From Azonexus sp. (GTDB lineage: Bacteria > Pseudomonadota > Gammaproteobacteria > Burkholderiales > Rhodocyclaceae): DNA of 64,000 nt. Positions within the stretch are counted from its first letter, which is position 1, and each line of letters begins with the position of its first letter. The position numbers and the translations under genes were made by a program. Positions 11,201-19,907 of this stretch are shown here, in pieces. The notes under the pieces are model-generated. The model saw nothing but the letters and a program-made list of their open reading frames with translations. It was not told the DNA's origin and ran no database searches. The DNA lies in NCBI GenBank assembly GCA_017983755.1, contig JAGOAU010000002.1:62001-126000 (forward strand), in the 5' to 3' direction.

Positions 11201-12893
11201 TCGGCGGGTTGATGTCGTTGGTGTTGAGCAGGTTCGGCTTCGGCCCGATGAAGGACACCAGCGACATGACCAGTTCCTCGCGGATCGGGTCGATCGGCGG
11301 GTTGGTCACCTGGGCGAACAACTGCTTGAAGTAGGTGTAGAGCGTCTTGTTCTTGGCCGACAGCACCGGCAAGGCCGAGTCGGTACCCATCGAACCCGTA
11401 GCCTCTTCGCCATTCTGAACCATCGGCTCGAGAATGATCTTGACGTCTTCCTGCGTGTAGCCGAATGCCTGCTGGCGATCGAGCAAGGAAGCGGCGGGGG
11501 CTGAACACTTTTCGTTCGGAGCCGGCACTTCGTCGAGCTTGATACGGATCTTCTCGATCCATTCGCGGTATGGCTTGGCATTGGCCAAGGAGTTCTTCAG
11601 TTCCTGGTCATCGATGATGCGGCCCTGCTCCATGTCGATCAGGAACATCTTGCCCGGCTGCAGGCGCCACTTCTTGACTATCTTCTTTTCCGGAATCGGC
11701 AGCACGCCCGACTCGGACGCCATCACGACGAGGTCGTCGTCGGTCACCAGATAACGAGCCGGACGCAAACCGTTACGGTCGAGCGTCGCGCCGATCTGGC
11801 GTCCGTCGGTGAAGGCCACGGCGGCCGGACCGTCCCATGGCTCCATCATGGCGGCGTGATATTCATAGAAGGCGCGACGATTCTCGTCCATCGTCGTGTG
11901 CTTTTCCCAAGCCTCAGGAATCATCAGCATGACGGCCTGGGCCAGCGAGTAGCCACCGCCCATGACCAGCAGTTCAAGGGCGTTGTCGAAGGAAGCTGAG
12001 TCGGATTGGCCTGGATAATGCAGCGGCCACACCTTGTCCAGATCCTTGCCAAGAATGGGTGAGGAGATGGCTTGTTCACGCGCCTTGAACCAGTTGACGT
12101 TGCCGCGAACCGTATTGATCTCGCCGTTATGGGCGATGTAGCGGAACGGGTGCGCCAGATCCCAGGTCGGGAAAGTGTTGGTCGAGAAGCGCTGGTGCAC
12201 AAGGGCAAGCGCCGAAACGGTTCGCTTGTCCTGCAGGTCGAGGTAATAAACACCGACCTGATCGGCCAAGAGCAGGCCTTTATAGTTGATCGTGCGCGCC
12301 GAGAAGGATGGCACGTAAAATTCTTGGCCGAACTTGAGCTTCAGCGACTTGATCGCATTGGCTGCACGGCGGCGGATGATGTATAGCTTGCGCTCAAGCG
12401 CATCCGTGACGAAAACATCAGGACCGCGACCGACGAATACCTGACGAATCACCGGTTCCTTGGCACGTACGGTCGGCGACATGGGCATGTCACGATTGAC
12501 CGGCACGTCGCGCCAGCCAAGCAGAACCTGGCCTTCGGCAATGACCGAGCGTTCGATTTCCTCGATGCAGGCATAGCGCGAAGCAGCTTCCTGCGGCAGG
12601 AAGACCATGCCAACACCGTACTCGCCTGCCGGAGGCAGATCGACACCCTGGCGGGCCATTTCTTCACGATAGAACTGGTCCGGAATCTGGATCAGAATAC
12701 CTGCGCCATCGCCTTGCAAGGGGTCGGCGCCAACCGCACCGCGGTGATCGATATTCTTCAGGATCAACAAACCCTGCTCGATGATGGCATGATTTTTCTG
12801 GCCTTTGACATGCGCCACAAATCCAACGCCGCAAGCATCGTGCTCGTTCGCGGGGTCGTACAAACCCTGCTGCTCAGGTACTGCCGGTGCCAT
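8256..12893 (-). CDS. gltB: Glutamate synthase (NADPH) large subunit
   Basis: The protein is about 1545 residues from the ATG at 12893. An open extension of 41 codons upstream is unlikely to be translated, because [14 protein letters not shown] fits the usual short propeptide. Cleavage would expose the catalytic Cys21 (DACGVGF) of the type II glutamine amidotransferase domain. The central and FMN/2-oxoglutarate domains follow, with the 3Fe-4S cysteines in [12 protein letters not shown], and a C-terminal right-handed beta-helix rich in glycine. The start has GAAGGA about 9 bases upstream. It forms the GOGAT enzyme with gltD directly downstream. Confidence 0.97.
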   Translation of the reverse strand: MAPAVPEQQGLYDPANEHDACGVGFVAHVKGQKNHAIIEQGLLILKNIDHRGAVGADPLQGDGAGILIQIPDQFYREEMARQGVDLPPAGEYGVGMVFLPQEAASRYACIEEIERSVIAEGQVLLGWRDVPVNRDMPMSPTVRAKEPVIRQVFVGRGPDVFVTDALERKLYIIRRRAANAIKSLKLKFGQEFYVPSFSARTINYKGLLLADQVGVYYLDLQDKRTVSALALVHQRFSTNTFPTWDLAHPFRYIAHNGEINTVRGNVNWFKAREQAISSPILGKDLDKVWPLHYPGQSDSASFDNALELLVMGGGYSLAQAVMLMIPEAWEKHTTMDENRRAFYEYHAAMMEPWDGPAAVAFTDGRQIGATLDRNGLRPARYLVTDDDLVVMASESGVLPIPEKKIVKKWRLQPGKMFLIDMEQGRIIDDQELKNSLANAKPYREWIEKIRIKLDEVPAPNEKCSAPAASLLDRQQAFGYTQEDVKIILEPMVQNGEEATGSMGTDSALPVLSAKNKTLYTYFKQLFAQVTNPPIDPIREELVMSLVSFIGPKPNLLNTNDINPPIRLEVSQPVLSFDDMEKLRNIEKYTSNKFQSFELDICYPVAWGKDGIEARLASLAADAEDAVRSGANILIVSDRKVDAEHVAIPALLATSAIHQHLVKKGLRTSAGLVVETGSARETHHFALLGGYGAEAVHPYVALETIASFAKGDAAKAEKYAKNYVKAIGKGLMKVMSKMGISTYMAYTGAQIFEAIGLQKEFVEKYFTGTPSNVEGIGVFEVAEEAIRLHDEAFSADPVLANMLDAGGEYAYRTRGEEHMWTPDSIAKLQHSTRSGKYETYKEYAKLINDQTKRHLTLRGLFEFKPTGTAIPLEEVESAKEIVKRFATGAMSLGSISTEAHTTLAIAMNRIGGKSNTGEGGEDAKRFVPLKAGQTLSEVVGASRIERDYTFQEGDSLRSAIKQVASGRFGVTTEYLVNADQIQIKMAQGAKPGEGGQLPGHKVSEYIGFLRHSVPGVGLISPPPHHDIYSIEDLAQLIHDLKNANSKASISVKLVSEVGVGTVAAGVAKAKADHVVIAGFDGGTGASPQSSIKHAGTPWELGLSETQQTLVLNRLRSRIRVQVDGQMKTGRDVVVGALLGADEFGFATAPLVVEGCIMMRKCHLNTCPVGVATQDPVLRKRFSGQPEHVVNFFFFVAEEVREIMAQLGIRKFDDLVGRADLLDMRAGIEHWKAKGLDFSKIFFQPNVPADVPRLHTEGQDHGLEKALDHKLIAEAKPALEKGQKVQIETKIINVNRTCGTMLSGEVARRYGHAGLPDDTIHVKLTGTAGQAFGAFLAKGVTLELTGEGNDYVGKGLSGGRIIIKPSPDFRGDTQQNIICGNTVMYGATEGESFFAGVGGERFCVRNSGGTAVVEGVGDHGCEYMTGGTVVVLGMTGRNFAAGMSGGIAYVLDEDGSFKHRCNLAQVALEKVLPASRHAAGEPLHLGIADETQLKELITRHAEYTGSATAKAILGNWDAYREKFVKVYPHEYKRALTEMAAAAQKEAA

Positions 12894-12944
12894 CACACTC
12901 GTTCCTTCAAAAAACTCGGCCAATGAAAACAAGGACCAAAGGTA

Positions 12945-12977
12945 GAAAAAACCGGCTTCCCGATACGCTAGCCGGCT
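12945..12977 (-). terminator. Hairpin with T-run between aroB and gltB
   Basis: On the minus strand CCGGCT and AGCCGG form a 6-bp stem around a 12-base loop, followed by six or seven T. It could end aroB transcription. It also lies about 50 bp upstream of the gltB start, so it could act in a gltB leader. Confidence 0.6.
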
Positions 12978-13082
12978 TGTACGAAACTTCGGGGCGACCG
13001 CGGAATATACCGCCAAACCCCTGTCAATTCAAGATGCTGCGATGCACCAACGCGGCTCCATCGCCGCCCCGACGCTCCCCTT

Positions 13083-14177
13083 TCAGGTGCATCGTGCCTC
13101 GATTGCCGCCGCGATCATCGCTTCGTCCGCCACATCGGAAACCACTCCCTTCCCAATCGCTTTCAGCAATACCAGGCGCAGCTTGCCATCCTGCACCTTC
13201 TTGTCATGACGCATCAATTCGATGTACCGCACAGCGCCCAGCGGAGCGCCATGAACCGGCAATCCGCAGCGCACGAACAGCCTTTCAGTTCGCAACACCG
13301 CTTCGGCATCGAGCCAGCCCAAACGCCGCGACAACTCTGCAGCAATTAGCGTGCCGGCTGCAATCGCTTCCCCATGCAGCCATTCGCCGTAGCCGACACC
13401 GGTTTCGATCGCGTGCCCGAACGTATGGCCGAGATTGAGCAAGGCTCGTTCACCGGATTCACGCTCGTCGGCAGCCACGACTTCGGCCTTGTTGGCGCAC
13501 GAACGATGGACTGTATAGGCCAGCGCCTCCTTGTTGCGCGCCAGCAGTTTCTCGATATTCGCTTCCAGCCAGACGAAAAACTCTGGATCCCGAATCAACC
13601 CATACTTGATCACCTCGGCCAGACCGGCCTTCAATTCGCGGTCAGGCAATGTATCGAGAGTAGCGATGTCGGCGAGCACTAGTTTCGGCTGATAGAACGC
13701 ACCGATCATGTTCTTGCCCAGCGGGTGGTTGATTGCCGTCTTGCCACCGACCGACGAGTCGACCAGCGAGAGCAAGGTCGTCGGCACCTGGATGAACGGC
13801 ATGCCACGCTGATAGCAGGCAGCCGCGAACCCCCCCATGTCACCGATGACGCCGCCACCAAGGGCAATCAGGGTCGTGCTGCGCTCGCAGTGCGCACCAA
13901 GCAATGCATCGAAGATCAGATTGAGGGTTTCCCAGTTTTTATATTTTTCACCATCTGGAAGAACCACCGGCAAGACTGAAATTCCGGCTTTTTCGAGAGT
14001 CGACCGCAACAGGTCGAGATAGAGGGGAGCGACCGTCGTGTTACTGACGACCACGGCCTTTTTCTGTTTTAAATGAGGTATCAGCAAATCGGCGCAGGTC
14101 AACACCCCGCAACCGATATGAATAGGGTAGGAACGCTCGGCCAAGGCGACCGTCAGAGTCTGAATCACGTTTTGCAT
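13083..14177 (-). CDS. aroB: 3-dehydroquinate synthase
   Basis: The 364-residue protein catalyses the second shikimate pathway step, cyclising DAHP to 3-dehydroquinate with NAD and a divalent metal. Family features include [19 protein letters not shown], the [20 protein letters not shown] region and the metal-binding histidine stretch [12 protein letters not shown]. Length is normal for the family (about 360). It overlaps the end of aroK by 13 bp and lies downstream of the pil operon, the classic pilQ-aroK-aroB arrangement of beta- and gammaproteobacteria. Confidence 0.97.
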   Translation of the reverse strand: MQNVIQTLTVALAERSYPIHIGCGVLTCADLLIPHLKQKKAVVVSNTTVAPLYLDLLRSTLEKAGISVLPVVLPDGEKYKNWETLNLIFDALLGAHCERSTTLIALGGGVIGDMGGFAAACYQRGMPFIQVPTTLLSLVDSSVGGKTAINHPLGKNMIGAFYQPKLVLADIATLDTLPDRELKAGLAEVIKYGLIRDPEFFVWLEANIEKLLARNKEALAYTVHRSCANKAEVVAADERESGERALLNLGHTFGHAIETGVGYGEWLHGEAIAAGTLIAAELSRRLGWLDAEAVLRTERLFVRCGLPVHGAPLGAVRYIELMRHDKKVQDGKLRLVLLKAIGKGVVSDVADEAMIAAAIEARCT

Positions 14178-14692
14178 AGTCGGCTGAATTCCCGCAACAG
14201 GTGTTGAACGATACCGGAAGCGACAAGATGCGATCCGTCCACCACCAGATGGGCGGTTTCGCGGTAGAGGGGATCACGCTGTTCGTGCAACTCTTCGAGC
14301 CTTGTCAGCGGATCCGGCACGCGCAATAGCGGGCGATTCCGATCGTGTCGCGTGCGCTCGAACAACATGGCCGGTGGTACATTGAGATAGACAACCCAAC
14401 CGGTGTCATGCAGCCGGATGCGGTTTTCCGGTTTCAGGACGACGCCGCCCCCGGTTGCAAGAACAATATCGGTCCCGGCAGTCAGTTCCGCTATCGTCTG
14501 CGACTCGCGGCGCCGGAATCCCTCCTCGCCCTCGATCTCGAAGATGGTCGGAATGGGCACTCCGGTACGCTCGACGATTTCGTGATCGGAGTCGTAAAAC
14601 GGGCGCCCGAGGCGTTTCGCCAATTGCCGGCCGATGGTCGTTTTTCCGGCCCCCATCAGCCCCACGAGATAGATATTGCTGCGAATGTTCAC
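14165..14692 (-). CDS. aroK: Shikimate kinase
   Basis: Phosphorylates shikimate at the 3-hydroxyl using ATP. The Walker A motif GLMGAGKTT is near the N-terminus, and [10 protein letters not shown] and TGGGVVL match shikimate-binding segments. I place the start at GTG 14692, giving 175 residues beginning with [10 protein letters not shown] after the initiator. The frame stays open to a TTG at 14728, but that codon lies in the T-run of the pilQ terminator. The start is therefore less certain than the identity. It overlaps aroB by 13 bp. Confidence 0.94.
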   Translation of the reverse strand: MNIRSNIYLVGLMGAGKTTIGRQLAKRLGRPFYDSDHEIVERTGVPIPTIFEIEGEEGFRRRESQTIAELTAGTDIVLATGGGVVLKPENRIRLHDTGWVVYLNVPPAMLFERTRHDRNRPLLRVPDPLTRLEELHEQRDPLYRETAHLVVDGSHLVASGIVQHLLREFSRLCKT

Positions 14693-14726
14693 GCCGGCAA
14701 TTTTATCCGAGTCTGGAGATTCCCCC

Positions 14727-14757
14727 AAAAGACAAGGGCCGGCATTGCCGGCCCTTC
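14727..14757 (-). terminator. Intrinsic terminator after pilQ
   Basis: A perfect 10-bp stem (AAGGGCCGGC with GCCGGCCCTT, 3-base loop) lies 20 bp past the pilQ stop and is followed on the minus strand by GTC and four T. Confidence 0.72.
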
Positions 14758-14776
14758 TAGATACAGTTTGGATGGA

Positions 14777-16897
14777 TCAGTTGATTTGCAGCTTGTCGGA
14801 AATGACGCGCGGCGTGATGAAGAACAGCAGTTCGCGCCGCTGGCCGGTATCGTTCTGATACTTGAACAGGTAGCCGAAGAACGGGATATCACCAAGCAAC
14901 GGCACCTTTTCGGTCACATTTTCCTTCTTGGTGATATAAACGCCGCCGATAACCACGGTACCGCCATTTTCCACGAGTACGTTGGTCTCGACCGTAGCGG
15001 TCTTGATCGGCGGGTTGCCAAGCACTGCGCGTGTCCAGTCCGGCTCTTCCTTCTTGACCACCAGCAACATGCGAACGCTACCTTCGGGCGTAATCTGCGG
15101 TGTCGCTTCCAGTGAAAGAGCTGCGGTCTTGAATGAGACGTTCTGGGTTGCCACACCACCACCGGCAACAGTCGTCACATAGGGAATTTCCGTACCATCC
15201 TGAATCTTTGCCTTCACATTATTCGCGGTAATGACGCGCGGACTGGATACGATCTTGCCGATACCGTCCGTTTCCAGAGCCGCAAGCTCAAGATTAAGAA
15301 TTCTCGTCAGCGAAGCATTGAATAGCGAGAACGCTAGCGATCCGCCGACATTGGTAAAGGATGGGAGATTGACACCGACCGTATTGTTGGTTACCTGACC
15401 GGACGGAGAATACGAACCACCGCCGGAATAGATGCCGCTACCGCCAACCTGGGTACCGCCGGCACGCGCGCTCAGGAAATTCATTCTGACGCCAAGGTCG
15501 CGGTTGAAAGTATCGCTGGCCTCTACCACCCGTGCCTCGATCAATACCTGACGTACACCAATGTCGATCGCTTTGATAAACCGGCGAATCTCCTCGAGCT
15601 TGCTCGGAATGTCATTGACGAACAGGAGATTGGATTGCGGATCGGCCACCGCATTGCCGCGCTTGCTCAGAATTCGCTGAGCCTGTCCTGGAATAGCCTG
15701 CTGCCCGACCGGAGCCAAACCGGCGAGAAGACGTGCCACATCGCCAGCCTTCTGGTAATTCAATACGAACTGCTCCAACTGGATTGGCTCAAGTTCGCTG
15801 ATCTGTTGCCGCGACTCGAAGTCCAGTTTCTCGCGCGTAGCAAGCTCATCACGCGGGGCAATCATCATGATGTTGCCCTTCTTGCGCATGTCCAGCCCCT
15901 TTTGCTGGAAGATGATGTCGATTACCTGGTCGGCCGGCACATCCTTGAGGACCAAAGTCGTCGTTCCCGTAACCGTTTCGCTGATGACAGCATTAAGACC
16001 CAGTTCCTCGGCCATCAAGCGGAGCAATGCCCGCACGTCACCGTTCTGGTAATTGATGCTGACACGCGGCCCCTGATAACCCGTCTTGGTGCCCTGCACC
16101 AGCTTGTTCGGATCTTCGACGATGCGCTTGACCTCGACCACGAACTGGTTTTCGCTCTGGTAGGCGTTGTGCTCCCACAAGCCCTGCGGGGAAATGGTCA
16201 TCCGCACGTTCTCACCAAAGGCCTTGGTTTCGACAGAGGTCACCGGTGTTCCGAAATCCGTTACGTCCAGTTTTCGACGCAGATTATCGGGAACCGAAGT
16301 TTTCACGAAATCGACCACCAAATTCTTGCCCTGCTGGCGAATGTCGATACCGGTACCCGCATCGCTCAAGTCGACGATGATGCGCGCCTCGCCATCCTTC
16401 CCGCGCCGGAAAGTCACATCCTGCAAGGCATGACGCTTGCCGACGGCGGACTCCTCTGTGAAACGGGTCACGCGCTGTGCCAGGGACTCGGAAACCGCGG
16501 GGACTGGCGCCAGAACAACATAGAGCGCCTTGCCATCGATGCGCGTGGTGTAGTTCATCCCTCGCGTCAAATTGAGAACCAAGCGCGTACGGCCGCCAAC
16601 CTCGACGACATTGACACTCTGCAAATCCCCTTCCTTGAGCGCCAGGCTGTTTTTGCCCAAACCATTCGCAGTCGACGGGAAATCAAAGGCAATTTTTGCC
16701 GGCTTGGCGACACTGAATCCGGTAGGAGGGGCCGCAAGTGGCTCCTTGAAATCGATTCTGATGGCAATATCCGTTCCCTGTGGAGCGGCATTGATCGCCT
16801 CAATCGAATTTACGGCGGCCGTCTGCGCCGAAAGCGGACCAGCCAAGGCAAGGCAGGTCGCCGCAACAGCGGCCATCGCGTAGTTGATAAATTTCAT
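14777..16897 (-). CDS. pilQ: Type IV pilus secretin PilQ
   Basis: The 706-residue protein forms the outer membrane pore through which the pilus exits. It starts with a signal peptide (residues 1-24, ending GPLSAQ), followed by AMIN-type domains thought to contact peptidoglycan. An STN/N0 domain (from about residue 270) and N1 domain come next, and the conserved secretin domain ends in LLFFITPRVISDKLQIN. A Gly/Ser-rich stretch (GGSGIYSGGGSYSPSG) lies in the gate region. The start overlaps the pilP stop by 4 bp. It is the last gene of pilMNOPQ. Confidence 0.97.
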   Translation of the reverse strand: MKFINYAMAAVAATCLALAGPLSAQTAAVNSIEAINAAPQGTDIAIRIDFKEPLAAPPTGFSVAKPAKIAFDFPSTANGLGKNSLALKEGDLQSVNVVEVGGRTRLVLNLTRGMNYTTRIDGKALYVVLAPVPAVSESLAQRVTRFTEESAVGKRHALQDVTFRRGKDGEARIIVDLSDAGTGIDIRQQGKNLVVDFVKTSVPDNLRRKLDVTDFGTPVTSVETKAFGENVRMTISPQGLWEHNAYQSENQFVVEVKRIVEDPNKLVQGTKTGYQGPRVSINYQNGDVRALLRLMAEELGLNAVISETVTGTTTLVLKDVPADQVIDIIFQQKGLDMRKKGNIMMIAPRDELATREKLDFESRQQISELEPIQLEQFVLNYQKAGDVARLLAGLAPVGQQAIPGQAQRILSKRGNAVADPQSNLLFVNDIPSKLEEIRRFIKAIDIGVRQVLIEARVVEASDTFNRDLGVRMNFLSARAGGTQVGGSGIYSGGGSYSPSGQVTNNTVGVNLPSFTNVGGSLAFSLFNASLTRILNLELAALETDGIGKIVSSPRVITANNVKAKIQDGTEIPYVTTVAGGGVATQNVSFKTAALSLEATPQITPEGSVRMLLVVKKEEPDWTRAVLGNPPIKTATVETNVLVENGGTVVIGGVYITKKENVTEKVPLLGDIPFFGYLFKYQNDTGQRRELLFFITPRVISDKLQIN

Positions 16898-17439
16898 TTC
16901 TTGCTTCCCTCCTTGCCCTGCAGATACAAAGAACTCGTGCGTTCGCTCCAGTCACCCGCAGAATCCTGAATCAATTCGCGCAATACCACTTCCTTGTCAG
17001 TGATTTGCGTCACCATGCCGAAGTCAAGACCGACATACTCCCCCACCTTGACCTGTTTAACCTTGTCTTCAACCTGAATCACGGCGATCGGGCGCCGGTT
17101 GACGTTCAGGTAGCCGATCATCTTCAGAGACTCGACCGGATATTTCTCAAGCAAGCTGTTGCGCAGCTCCCGCGCCTCAAAATCCGGCTGGAACACACCG
17201 CTATTGCCCGCAGCCTGCTTGTTTTTGGATTCCGGCTCGATCTTGCCCGGCTTGAATGGATCCAGCAGCGCCTCGACATCGTAGGGAACTGGCTGATAGG
17301 GCTTGACTTCGGGCAATTTGGGTACGTTGCCACGCATGTCCTTGGTGCTGTCCGCCATCCACTGCTTGAGATCTTCGTGGTCACCGCCCGAACAGGCCCC
17401 CAGGGCACCACAGAGTGCGACGAGCATTAATCGCTTCAC
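16894..17439 (-). CDS. pilP: Type IV pilus assembly lipoprotein PilP
   Basis: The 181-residue protein has a lipoprotein signal with lipobox LGAC at residues 13-16, and a C-terminal beta domain (VNRRPIAVIQVEDKVKQVKVG) that in known systems contacts PilQ. It links the inner membrane PilNO complex to the secretin. Both ends overlap neighbours by 4 bp, as expected for the pilMNOPQ operon. Confidence 0.96.
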   Translation of the reverse strand: MKRLMLVALCGALGACSGGDHEDLKQWMADSTKDMRGNVPKLPEVKPYQPVPYDVEALLDPFKPGKIEPESKNKQAAGNSGVFQPDFEARELRNSLLEKYPVESLKMIGYLNVNRRPIAVIQVEDKVKQVKVGEYVGLDFGMVTQITDKEVVLRELIQDSAGDWSERTSSLYLQGKEGSKK

Positions 17440-18098
17440 TTCTTCGCTCCTTGCGCTGCCTTCTTCTGCCTGGCGACCTCTTCCTCGTCCAGGTAACGGA
17501 AAGTCTTGGTTGTCGCATCGAGTGCCAGCACGCCATCCTTGCCGGGAACTATCGAGATATTGTTGAGGGTCACGATGCGCGGCAACTTGGCGATATCAGC
17601 AGCAAATGCCCCGAAGTCATGGTAGCCCCCATTGATCTTGACGGCGATCGGCAACTCGGCATAGAAGTCCTTGACCTGCTCCGCCCCGGGGCGGAAGAGG
17701 TCAAACTGGAGGCCGCGCCCCAAACCTGCCTGGTTGACTTCGATCAGCAATGCTTCGATCTCCGACTTGTTGGGCAATTGCTTGAGCAGGGCACCAAAGG
17801 AGCGATCGATTTCGGCGAGCTGTTCAATATACAAGTCCAGATTGACCGCTTGGCGCTTCTTGTCCAGATATTGCTGCTTCAGGGTCTCCTCTTCCTTTTG
17901 CTTGCCCTCCAGTTCGGCAAGCTGGTCGCTCCAGAGAAACCACCAACCAGCAAGCAACAGCGCGGCGAAGAGACCGAGCAACATGGTCAGCTTGGGAATC
18001 AGCGGCCAGGCACCCGGATCGTTCGGATTCAGGTAACGAAAATCATCGGCGATTGCCTGAAAATCGATCTTGGGAGTTGAAGTGGTCTTGGCTTTCAT
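17436..18098 (-). CDS. pilO: Type IV pilus inner membrane protein PilO
   Basis: The 220-residue protein has a short cytoplasmic N-terminus and one membrane segment (about residues 35-55, LTMLLGLFAALLLAGWWFLW). A coiled coil rich in Glu, Lys and Gln follows, then a ferredoxin-like periplasmic domain. It pairs with PilN to form the alignment complex. The 4-bp overlaps with pilN and pilP mark tight operon coupling. Confidence 0.96.
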   Translation of the reverse strand: MKAKTTSTPKIDFQAIADDFRYLNPNDPGAWPLIPKLTMLLGLFAALLLAGWWFLWSDQLAELEGKQKEEETLKQQYLDKKRQAVNLDLYIEQLAEIDRSFGALLKQLPNKSEIEALLIEVNQAGLGRGLQFDLFRPGAEQVKDFYAELPIAVKINGGYHDFGAFAADIAKLPRIVTLNNISIVPGKDGVLALDATTKTFRYLDEEEVARQKKAAQGAKK

Positions 18099-18664
18099 TT
18101 CTTGCCCTTCCCATCATCAGGCTTGGTACGCGTCAGCGTGAAATTCATCGCGAACTCGTTGCTCCGGCGTCCGTTGAGAACGACCGCCTTGACTTCGACC
18201 AACTGCGGATTCTCCAACCAGGGCGACGCTTCGAGATTGCGCATCAAGGCCGAGACGCGCGCATTGGATTGAGCGTAGCCGGTGATGTTTACCTTGGCGC
18301 CTTCCTGCTTCAGAGACTTGAGGTAAACGCCTTCCGGCACCTGCTTGACAAGCTCCGTCAACAGATAAACCGTTTCGCCCCGGTCACGCTGCAGGTCTTC
18401 GATAACCTGCTTGCGGGAAAGCAGCGCCTGGGTCTGTTCCTTGAGCCGCTTGATCTGGTCGATCTGTTTATCCAGAACCGCAATCTCGCGCTTGAGGAAA
18501 TCGTTCGCGTCGTTCTGGCTGCTGATATAGCCATTGATGATGGTATAGCCAAGAAAAACCACCAGTGCGGCCAAGGCGGCAACACCGCCCAACATGAGAT
18601 AGAACTGCTGGCGTTTTGCCTTGCGGGCCTCTTCGCGGTGAGGCAGGAGGTTAATGCGAATCAT
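18095..18664 (-). CDS. pilN: Type IV pilus inner membrane protein PilN
   Basis: The 189-residue protein begins MIRINLLPHREEARKAKRQQ; the INLLP motif near the N-terminus binds the cytoplasmic protein PilM in known systems. One membrane segment follows (residues about 25-48), then a coiled coil and a periplasmic ferredoxin-like domain. It overlaps pilM and pilO by 4 bp each. Confidence 0.97.
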   Translation of the reverse strand: MIRINLLPHREEARKAKRQQFYLMLGGVAALAALVVFLGYTIINGYISSQNDANDFLKREIAVLDKQIDQIKRLKEQTQALLSRKQVIEDLQRDRGETVYLLTELVKQVPEGVYLKSLKQEGAKVNITGYAQSNARVSALMRNLEASPWLENPQLVEVKAVVLNGRRSNEFAMNFTLTRTKPDDGKGKK

Positions 18665-19746
18665 GATGGATCAAACCTCCGCAAGGCCAGGCCACAAGCC
18701 ACCATCAGCGACGAGGCATCGGCGAGCAAGTTTTTCGCCCGAACGCGGTCCGAGAGCACCATGTTGGCAAACGGGTTGGCGATCAGCGTGCTGACCTGGG
18801 TGCGTGTTGCGACGACCTCATCGACACCGGGAATCACCGCACAGCCACCCGCCAGAACAATATGGTCCACCTGGTTGTACTGGGTCGAGGTAAAGAAGAA
18901 CTGCAGGGCACGAGAAATTTCAAGGGCCAGATTCTCCATGAACGGCGCCAGCAATTCCGCTTCGTAACCCTCGGGAAGACTGCCGGCGCGCTTGGCAACT
19001 TCGGCCTCCTCGTAAGTCATCCCGTAATGCCGGGCGATATCCTGAGTAAGTTGCCCACCGCCGAAGGCCTGCTCACGGGCATAAACCTGCTGGCCATTGC
19101 GCAGAACCGTCAGGCTCATCACATTGGAGCCGGCATCGATCAGAGCCACCGTCTGGTTCTTGCCACCCTCGGGAAGTTGCCGTTCAATCAACTCGAAAGC
19201 CGCCAAGGACGCCAGCGACTCGACATCGACGACGACCGCGCTGAGCCCCGCCGCATCGGCTACCGCGACGCGATCCTCGACCCGGTCCTTCTTCGAGGCA
19301 GCAATCAGCACCTCGAGTTCGTCAGGCACGGACGGCGCCGGGCCAATCACCTGGAAATCCAGATTGACCTCGTCAATGGCGAACGGGATGTATTGATTGG
19401 CTTCCGACTCAACCTGAATTTCAAGCTGATCGTCGCGCAGCCCTGCAGGAACGATGATCTTCTTGGTGATCACCGCCGAGCCGGGCAACGCCATCGCGAC
19501 ATTCCGCGTGGACGTACCCAGGCGCTTCCAGGCCCGCTTGACGGCATCGACGACGCCATCCAGATTGGCGATATTGCCATCCGACACCGCATCTTTCGGC
19601 AACACCTCGATGGTGTAACGCTCGACACGGTAACCCTCTTTCCCGTTGGCGGTCAGCTCGACCAGCTTGACAGCCGAGGAGCTGATGTCCAGCCCCAACA
19701 ACGGACGCGCCTTGGGATTAAACAACGCTGAGATATCGAAGCCCAC
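18661..19746 (-). CDS. pilM: Type IV pilus assembly actin-like protein PilM
   Basis: The 361-residue cytoplasmic protein has the actin/FtsA fold, with phosphate-binding segments LLGLDISSSAVKLVEL near residue 16 and VALIDAGSNVMSL around residue 200. It binds the PilN tail and anchors the assembly machine. The start is a GTG at 19746; GGGGG lies a few bases upstream. It is first in pilMNOPQ and diverges from mrcA with a 161-bp gap, the usual arrangement in this group. Confidence 0.97.
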   Translation of the reverse strand: MGFDISALFNPKARPLLGLDISSSAVKLVELTANGKEGYRVERYTIEVLPKDAVSDGNIANLDGVVDAVKRAWKRLGTSTRNVAMALPGSAVITKKIIVPAGLRDDQLEIQVESEANQYIPFAIDEVNLDFQVIGPAPSVPDELEVLIAASKKDRVEDRVAVADAAGLSAVVVDVESLASLAAFELIERQLPEGGKNQTVALIDAGSNVMSLTVLRNGQQVYAREQAFGGGQLTQDIARHYGMTYEEAEVAKRAGSLPEGYEAELLAPFMENLALEISRALQFFFTSTQYNQVDHIVLAGGCAVIPGVDEVVATRTQVSTLIANPFANMVLSDRVRAKNLLADASSLMVACGLALRRFDPS

Positions 19747-19868
19747 CAGACCCCCAAAAAGTCCTTACAAAATGCGATGTTAGGCAAAACAACCAATAAT
19801 TTGGTTTAGATGCTAGCAACAACCACCCGGCATGTAAAGCGTTTTCACGGGCTGTTTACGCAACAGCG

Positions 19869-19874
19869 TATAAT
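19869..19874 (+). promoter_or_regulatory. -10 box of a likely mrcA promoter
   Basis: A perfect TATAAT lies 34 bp before the mrcA start. The best -35 candidate is only TTCACG at 19844-19849 with a 19-bp spacer, so the promoter is weakly supported upstream. Confidence 0.5.
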
Positions 19875-19907
19875 CCGCGCAACGCCATTCTTACCGACCC
19901 CACGACC

